Program-made: the position numbers and the translations under genes
Notes under the pieces: generated by a model
The model's database searches: none
The model's input: the letters and a program-made list of their open reading frames with translations, nothing else
Told to the model about the DNA's origin: nothing
Source: Pyrus communis
Taxonomy: Eukaryota > Streptophyta > Magnoliopsida > Rosales > Rosaceae
Length of the DNA: 64,000 nt
Assembly (NCBI RefSeq): GCF_963583255.1
Contig: NC_084815.1
Coordinates: 19,637,807 to 19,701,806, forward strand
Direction of reading: 5' to 3'
In this document: one piece after another, positions 57,847-64,000 of the stretch
Position numbering within the stretch: position 1 is the stretch's first letter
Layout of the letters: every line of letters starts with the position of its first letter

Positions 57847-58342
57847 TGTTTGAAATGGTACCAGGCATTGTATATTTTTGATTAATCTTAGTTAAAGATT
57901 GAATCTTGAATCATAGACTTTTAGAAAAAACTGAAGTTCTTCGAGAGAGAGAGTTGAGAAGTCAAGAGTCTGTGTTCATTTCAATTCAGCCGAAGAACAT
58001 AAAGCATTGCAAGGACTATATCAAACCTTTTCAGATTACAAAACAGAACCTATACTCTAGGAACCTAGAACCTCTTCTCCAGTCATTAATTGACTTTGGA
58101 GGATATCATCCATCCACTTGGAAGAAGATGGAGAACACAGTACAATTAAAAAACCAGATAAGAACCCAGCTGTAAAAGTTCTAAAAACAGAAACTTAGCC
58201 GTTGCACATTTTAAACCAAACGGCTACTTGCTAAAAATAGCAAGTTCTTCACTTCTTCGATTTCAGAGTTCTCTTCACTTCTTTCTGCAGGATTGTCATC
58301 TGCAGTTCGACAATAAGCTTGTATGCAACTTACATCTCAACA
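57847..58342 (-). repeat. 3' LTR of the Copia element
   Basis: On the minus strand it starts TGTTGAGATG and ends CCATTTCAAACA. The pol frame runs a few codons into this LTR and stops at 58330. The adjacent internal sequence on the minus strand (CTTAGGAGAGGC) is a weak polypurine tract. Confidence 0.95.
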
Positions 58343-61300
58343 GCCTCTCCTAAGCTGCTTACTGGCTTCACTCCAAGTCTCAATCTCAACTGATTAAATC
58401 TATCTTTTGGCAAGGCTTTTGTAAATATGTCTGCTAGTTGTTCTTCACTTCTGCAGAACTGCACATTGATCATCCCTTCTTGCAGAGCTTCCCTTATGAA
58501 ATGATATCGCCTGTTTATATGTCTAGTTCTCTGATGAAATACAGGATTTCTGACCATAGAAATTGCTGACATGTTGTCACAAAATAAAGGTGTTGCCTCA
58601 GTTTGCATTTCCCCAAAGTCATCAAGAACAAATCTCAACCAAATTGACTGTGCAGTTGCCTCAGCTGCTGAAACATACTCAGCTTCAGCTGTTGACAGTG
58701 CAACTGTGTTTTGTTTCACAGAGGCCCAAGAAAATACCCCACTGCCAAAACTGAAAGCATAGCCAGAAATGCTTCTGCTATCATCTTCACTACCTGCCCA
58801 ATCTGCATCACAGAAACCAATAAGGATTGCAGACTTGTCTTTCACATATTCAATGCCATAGTTTAGGGTCCCTTGCACATATCTCAGTACCCTTCTTGCC
58901 ACTCCCAGATGCTTCTTAGTTGGTCCATTCATAAACCTTGATAACAAACTTGCAGCATACATAAGATTAGGTCTAGTTGCTGTTAAGTACAGCAAGCTTC
59001 CAACTATTCTTTTGTAAAGCCCTTCATCTGCCAACTCACTCCCATCCACCTTTTTAAGTTTCTCACCAGTAGATAAGGGAATGGACACAGGTTTGCAATC
59101 TTCAAGGCCAAATTTCTCAAGTAGAGATTTGGGATACTTACTTTGGTGAATAAATACACCTTGATCAGTTTGTAATATCCCCATACCAAGGAAGTGATGC
59201 AGGAGACCAAGATCTGACATTTCATATTTCTGCATCATCTCCCTTTTGAACTCACAAATCATCTTGTCACTGCTTCCAGTATAGATAATGTCATCAACAT
59301 ATATTGAGACAATTATCAATCCTCCTTCATCATCAGATCTTGTGTATAGAGTGGCTTCACTTGTACTTCTTTTGAATTTACACAGAGAGAGATAAGCATC
59401 AATCTCACTGTACCAGGCTCTAGGTGCCTGTTTAAGTCCATATAAAGCCTTCCTCAACCTGTAGACTTTTTGACCTGCATTTCCCAACTCAAAACCTTCA
59501 GGCTGCTTAACATACACTTCTTCATCAAGCACACCATTCAGAAAAGCAGATTTAACATCCAGTTGAAACAGCTTCCATCCCTTTTGTGCTGCTAAGGCAA
59601 TGAGAGTTCGAATTGTGTCTAATCTTGCCACAGGTGCAAAAGTTTCATTGTAGTCAATCCCTGGTTTCTGTGCATACCCCTTTGCTACAAGTCTGGCTTT
59701 GTGTTTTTGCACTGTTCCATCCAGATTCAATTTTGTTTTAAACACCCATTTCACACCTATAACAGGTTTATCAGCAGGTCTCTCAACAAGTTCCCAAGTG
59801 TTGTTTTTCTCAATCATTTCCAATTCTGCATTCATAGCTTCTTGCCAAGCTAAATCACTTGCTGCTTCTGGATAAGTCTCAGGTTCTATAATGCACATGT
59901 GACACCTTGCATATATATCTTCTAGAGTTTTCAATTTCACTGGAGTGGAGCTTGGTGTGGAGCCTTGACTGTGATTTTCACCATTCTCCTCAACTGTCTC
60001 ATGAACAAGAGTGTTTGAATGAGAACTTCCAGCACTGTTATTCTGGAAATCATCAGTTTGTTCCTCTCTACCTTCTTCTTCATAGTCAAACCCTTCAAGA
60101 TTTAAGTGAGTTGAAGTAGGCTCCACTTGATCATTTTTCCAATTCCATGACTGTTTTTCATTGAAGATTACACTTCTTGAGAGTACTATCTTTTTTGATT
60201 TCAGATCATATACTCTATATCCTTTTTCACAGCTCCCATATCCCATGAACACTCCTTTCCTGGACTTCTCATCAAACTTGTGTCTCAGATGTGGAGAAAC
60301 ATGAGTATAGCATACACAACCAAAGACTTTCAGGTGCTTGATTCCAGGTTTTCTACCTGTGAGTGCTTCAAAAGGAGTTTTCTCTATAACAGATGTTGTA
60401 AAACATCTATTTTGAAGATATACTGCTGTGCTTACAGCTTCTGCCCAGAACTCTATAGGCATTTCTTTCTCAACCATCATAGACCTTGCCATTTCACCAA
60501 TCGATCTATTCTTTCTCTCAGCAACTCCATTCTGCTGAGGAGAGTAGGCAATAGTCAGTTGCCTCTCCATTCCCATGCTTGCACAGTAATCTAGAAACTC
60601 ATTTGAGGTGTATTCACCACCTCTATCACTCCTTAGCTTCTTTAAACTGAATCCACTTTGCAGTTCAACAAAAACCTTGAATTTCTTGAACACATTGAAG
60701 GTGTCAGATTTGTTTCTGAGAAAGTATACCCAGCACATTCTTGAGAAATCATCAATGAATGTGATGAAGTATCTATTTCCTCCAATGGACTCATTTTGCA
60801 TAGGTCCACACAAATCTGTATGCACCAATTCAAGTGGGCAGCTTGCTCTCCAAGCTTTTCCTTTGTCAAAGGATTATGTGTGATGCTTGCCTGATACACA
60901 ACCTTCACACACATCTCTCATTTCTGTCAAAACAGGTAGTCCAACCACCATTTCCTTCTGCTGCATTTTTTTCATACTGTTAAAGTTCAAATGTCCAAGT
61001 CTTCTGTGCCATATCCATGAATCCTCAACCATAGAAGCTTTCCTTGCTGCAGGAGTTATGGATTCCAGTGAGAGAGGGAAGCATCGATTTCCTGCCATAA
61101 TCACCTTTGCCACAACATTATTAAGACTGTTATCATCAAAGATCACTGCCATATTACCCCCAAATAGGACATAGTATCCATGCTCCATCATTTGACCTAC
61201 ACTTAGTAAGTTTTCATCCAAGCCAGGAACCAGCAAAACTTCATTTATATATCTTTTCCCACGCTGAGTTTCAACCACTAAAGTGCCTTTTCCAGTTGCT

Positions 61301-62523
61301 TGTACAAGATCACCCGTGCCCATTTTAACTTTACAAGTCACAGATCTGTCAAGATTTATCAAAGTAGACTCTTGTGATGTCATGTGGTTGCTGCAAGCAC
61401 TGTCCACAAACCATACACATCTATCTTGCACAGTTGATGAGTGACAGACATAAAACATGGTTCCTGTAGTTATTTCTTCTTCCTTTGCACAGTGAGCAAC
61501 TTGCTTGTGACCATCACAGTCCTTTGCAATATGACCAAAACGATTGCACTTTCCACATTTTGGTTTTCCTTTGTATCTGCACACACCAAAATGAAATTTC
61601 TGGCACACTTGACACTGTGGTTTCACAGAACTTTGACTACTGCTCCCTTGCTTGTTCTGTGAATTGAATCTGTTGTTCCAATTTCCTCCTGGATTATTGT
61701 TCCAGCTTCCACTCGGAGACCAGTTTGATCCCTTCTTGTTTTGTCCCTGCCACTTTTGATTTGGCCTACTCTGAGAACCTTTGTAAGTGCCAGTGACCTG
61801 ATTGTTTCCAACTCTGAGACTACTAAAAGCCCTCTCAGTTCCTATCAGTCTATCCCTTTCATCATGTAAGTCTTCCCTTTTATCATATACTTTGACAGAT
61901 GTAATAACTTCTTCTACTCTAATAACATCCAGATCTCGAGTCTCCTTAATAATAGACACAATGGATTTATACCTCCTACTTAGACTCATCAATAATTTCT
62001 GCACAATTCTTTGTTCAGTCACATCTTCACCAAGAGACTTCAGATTATTCACAATTCCAAAAAACCTACCCAAGTAGTCATCTAGGTTTTCACTATCTGT
62101 CATTCTCATATATTCAAAGTCAGCCCTAACAGCTTGAAGTTTCACAGCTCTTACCTTTTTATCTCCTCTGAACTCTCTCCTCAGAATGTTCCAAGCCCCT
62201 TTTGCAGTCTTCTCATTTCTGATACGAGGAAAAAGCTCATCTGATATAGCTCCTTGTATAAGGCTCAACGCCTTGGCGTTTTTTATTCTTTCCTCTCTGG
62301 AGATGGTTGGTGGTTCCACTGGAATTTGCTCAGTCTCGCTATCCTCCTCTCCAGAACCTTCTTCCTCTTCAGAAATCTGCTGAACTTGTACACCGAGTTC
62401 CACTACATCCCATAGATCATGCGTTATGAGGATAGTTTCCATCTTGACAGCCCAAAAATCATAGTTTGCACCATCGAACTGTGGAGTTCGTAAGTCTCCA
62501 CTGGAAGAACCTGATCCCACCAT
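58330..62523 (-). pseudogene. Copia gag-pol frame interrupted by one in-frame stop
   Basis: One reading frame runs from the start at 62523 (MVGSGSSSGD; an upstream ATG at 62565 is also in frame) to the stop at 58330, broken only by a TAA at 60876-60874. Before the stop: Gag with LRTPQFDGANYDFWAVKM; zinc knuckle CGKCNRFGHIAKDC; protease WFVDSACSNHMTS; and the integrase HHCC zinc finger (WHRRLGHLNF...CEGCVSGKHH). After it: integrase catalytic core ([25 protein letters not shown]), RT ([27 protein letters not shown], the YVDDI catalytic motif) and RNase H ([18 protein letters not shown]). The stop lies just after the zinc finger. There is no frameshift. The element may be dead by itself, but its ends could be used in trans. 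Confidence 0.93.
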
Positions 62524-62642
62524 TTTCTTAGTGAGTATCAGTGAAACAACCAATAAAGGAACCACCTTTATCCCTTCTGGGATCTTTTTCTAGGAGGAAC
62601 CTCACTCACAGCTTTACTCCCTTCTTCGGAATCAGACCAGTA

Positions 62643-62654
62643 GCTCTGATACCA
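62643..62654 (-). other. Copia primer-binding site
   Basis: TGGTATCAGAGC on the minus strand is complementary to the 3' end of initiator tRNA-Met and lies directly against the 5' LTR. Confidence 0.95.
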
Positions 62655-63150
62655 TGTTTGAAATGGTACCAGGCATTGTATATTTTTGATTAATCTTAGT
62701 TAAAGATTGAATCTTGAATCATAGACTTTTAGAAAAAACTGAAGTTCTTCGAGAGAGAGAGTTGAGAAGTCAAGAGTCTGTGTTCATTTCAATTCAGCCG
62801 AAAAACATAAAGCATTACAAGGACTATATCAGACCTTTTCAGATTACAAAACAGAACCTATACTCTAGGAACCTAGAACCTCTTCTCCAGTCATTAATTG
62901 ACTTTGGAGGATATCATCCATCCACTTGGAAGAAGATGGAGAACACAGTACAATTAAAAAACCAGATAAGAACCCAGCTGTAAAAGTTCTAAAAACAGAA
63001 ACTTAGCCGTTGCACATTTTAAACCAAACGGCTACTTGCTAAAAATAGCAAGTTCTTCACTTCTTCGATTTCAGAGTTCTCTTCACTTCTTTCTGCAGGA
63101 TTGTTATCTGCAGTTCGACAATAAGCTTGTATGCAGCTTACATCTCAACA
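62655..63150 (-). repeat. 5' LTR of the Copia element
   Basis: A 496-bp partner of the 3' LTR with five transition differences. It should contain the promoter. In a minus-strand reading the T-A rich block near 62680-62720 is a candidate region, but no clear TATA position was fixed. Confidence 0.95.
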
Positions 63151-63705
63151 CTAAATCCAATGAATTTTCCAACCGAAAAAAGATTATGAAATACGAAAGA
63201 CTTTTGTTTGATTCCTCTATGATTTGGTTGATTTGTTTTCTCATCATATGTGTTATCACCCTCTTAAGAAGGAAAATATGAGCAAACCTTTTCTTAACAC
63301 AGAACGTAATAGGGTTTAGGGATTAGCATAATATTATACATATGAAATATGTTTCCCTCTAATCGTGTTCAATAAAGTACACTAACTAGCTAATCTAGAT
63401 ACTTTTCTTCTTAATGTTGAAAGAGGTTCATCCGATCTCTCTCGTCCGTCGTAGTAGTTTTACTACGCCACCGAAACCGACCACACCGAGTGGAGTCACC
63501 GACAATAGTTTCTGTGGACGGAACGGCCGGTGTAGCTTCCATCGCGTTTTCTTCTTTTTCCAGAGTGCTATAAACAGATGGATAGCGTACAGTAGCGCCA
63601 GCTGCAGAAGCAGACTACAAACCAAGTTATCGCACCAAGGGGTTTTCCACGTGGGGCCTTCCAAGGTACATATACGGGCAAAAAAAAAAGTAAGGAATAA
63701 AAACG
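63151..63705. other. Intergenic region upstream of the tRNA
   Basis: AT-rich sequence to about 63420, then a GC-richer stretch (63420-63670) with an open frame (63414-63773) that runs into the antisense of the tRNA. No domain is recognisable, so it is not called a gene. Confidence 0.45.
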
Positions 63706-63777
63706 AGGTCCTACCGGGAGTCGAACCCAGGTCGCTGGATTCAAAGTCCAGAGTGCTAACCACTACACCATAGAACC
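63706..63777 (-). tRNA. trnQ-UUG: tRNA-Gln (anticodon UUG)
   Basis: The 72-nt minus-strand sequence starts GGTTCTATGGTGTAGTGG and ends GGTAGGACCT. The acceptor stem GGTTCTA pairs with TAGGACC (one G-U). The D-arm/A-box is TGGTGTAGTGG. The anticodon stem CTGGA/TCCAG holds the loop CTTTGAA, giving anticodon TTG for Gln. The T-arm has GGTTCGACTCC (B-box). No intron is present. CAA motifs just upstream (ACAATTGTTAAC region) and a T-run downstream (minus strand, near 63690-63682) suit plant Pol III initiation and termination. It looks like a functional nuclear tRNA gene. Confidence 0.95.
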
Positions 63778-64000
63778 AATATGTTAACAATTGACAAAAC
63801 ACGGTACATATAGGCTCCAGTATAATCCTATCATATTTCTAATATCAACCATTTTTTATCGGGTTAAAAATAGTCAAATGTCATGTTTGACCAATTGGCC
63901 TCCTTGGCTCTGGTATAACAAGAATATTTAGTATATTTATCTATATTTGTAGATGAAAGCTTTTAGACTCTCATATATAACGAGTTAAATACGTTATTAT
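63778..64000. other. AT-rich sequence to window end
   Basis: Contains the short 5' flank of the tRNA gene; otherwise nothing recognisable. Confidence 0.5.

Larger units (their letters stand above)
57847..63150 (-). mobile_element. Nearly intact Copia LTR retrotransposon
   Basis: The 5304-bp element lies on the minus strand. Identical-length LTRs (496 bp) are at 57847-58342 (3' LTR) and 62655-63150 (5' LTR). They differ at only five sites, all transitions, about 1%. A perfect 5-bp target duplication CTAAA flanks it (57842-57846 and 63151-63155). The primer site TGGTATCAGAGC (minus strand) abuts the 5' LTR at 62654-62643. The gag-protease-integrase-RT-RNase H order, with integrase before RT, marks it as Copia. 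I do not assign a lineage. Confidence 0.97.

Overview
This window is nuclear DNA of a flowering plant, almost certainly a eudicot. The genes are split by short GT-AG introns in an AT-rich background rich in microsatellites. The protein families are plant ones: NAC factors, an ELIP, UBC27, an LRK10-like receptor kinase relic and a DHHC S-acyltransferase. The Cassandra TRIMs, the young Copia element and the general gene style fit a woody Rosaceae genome such as Malus or Pyrus, but that assignment is inference.

Layout, left to right. 1-3 kb: AT-rich intergenic DNA with simple repeats and a probable MITE. 3.1-8.9 kb (minus): an Atos/FAM214-type gene with a foldback element in one intron and a coding-looking exon upstream of the usual start. 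11.2-12.3 kb (plus): an ELIP whose third helix is cut off by one in-frame stop. 12.8-13.1 kb: a solo Cassandra LTR. 14.9-17 kb (plus): a UBC27-type E2 enzyme with a UBA domain. 17.7-18.8 kb: a 240-bp tandem duplication and a small-ORF locus open on both strands. 19-23.5 kb: a MULE-like MITE with a 9-bp target duplication, a retroposed 5S rRNA pseudogene and a LINE relic. 25.0-29.1 kb (plus): a CDK-like kinase starting MGC. 30.5-31.1 kb: a Tourist-like MITE. 32.2-33.2 kb (minus): an unrecognised charged protein. 35.3-35.9 kb: a TRIM-like element. 36.2-37.1 kb (minus): a NAC083/VNI2-like factor. 40.0-40.6 kb: a complete Cassandra TRIM. 42.7-43.8 kb (plus): TIM8. 44.0-44.2 kb: a PIP5K MORN-repeat fragment. 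44.5-47.2 kb (minus): a DHHC S-acyltransferase. 47.4-51.6 kb: a PIF/Harbinger-like transposon enclosing two exons of a VND-type NAC gene. 53.2-56.1 kb (minus): a decayed LINE. 56.2-57.7 kb: an LRK10L receptor-kinase pseudogene. 57.8-63.2 kb (minus): a young Copia element. 63.7 kb (minus): tRNA-Gln(UUG).

The intact genes are unrelated housekeeping or regulatory genes: mitochondrial import, ubiquitination, palmitoylation, kinase signalling and transcription. They do not form a pathway. Most of the novelty lies in the mobile DNA: 5S rRNA sequence in two different contexts (Cassandra LTRs and a free polyadenylated copy), and a transposon that appears to have captured or received a piece of a NAC gene with its introns. 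Exon boundaries were set by hand from splice consensus, reading frame and remembered family structure; no alignment was run.
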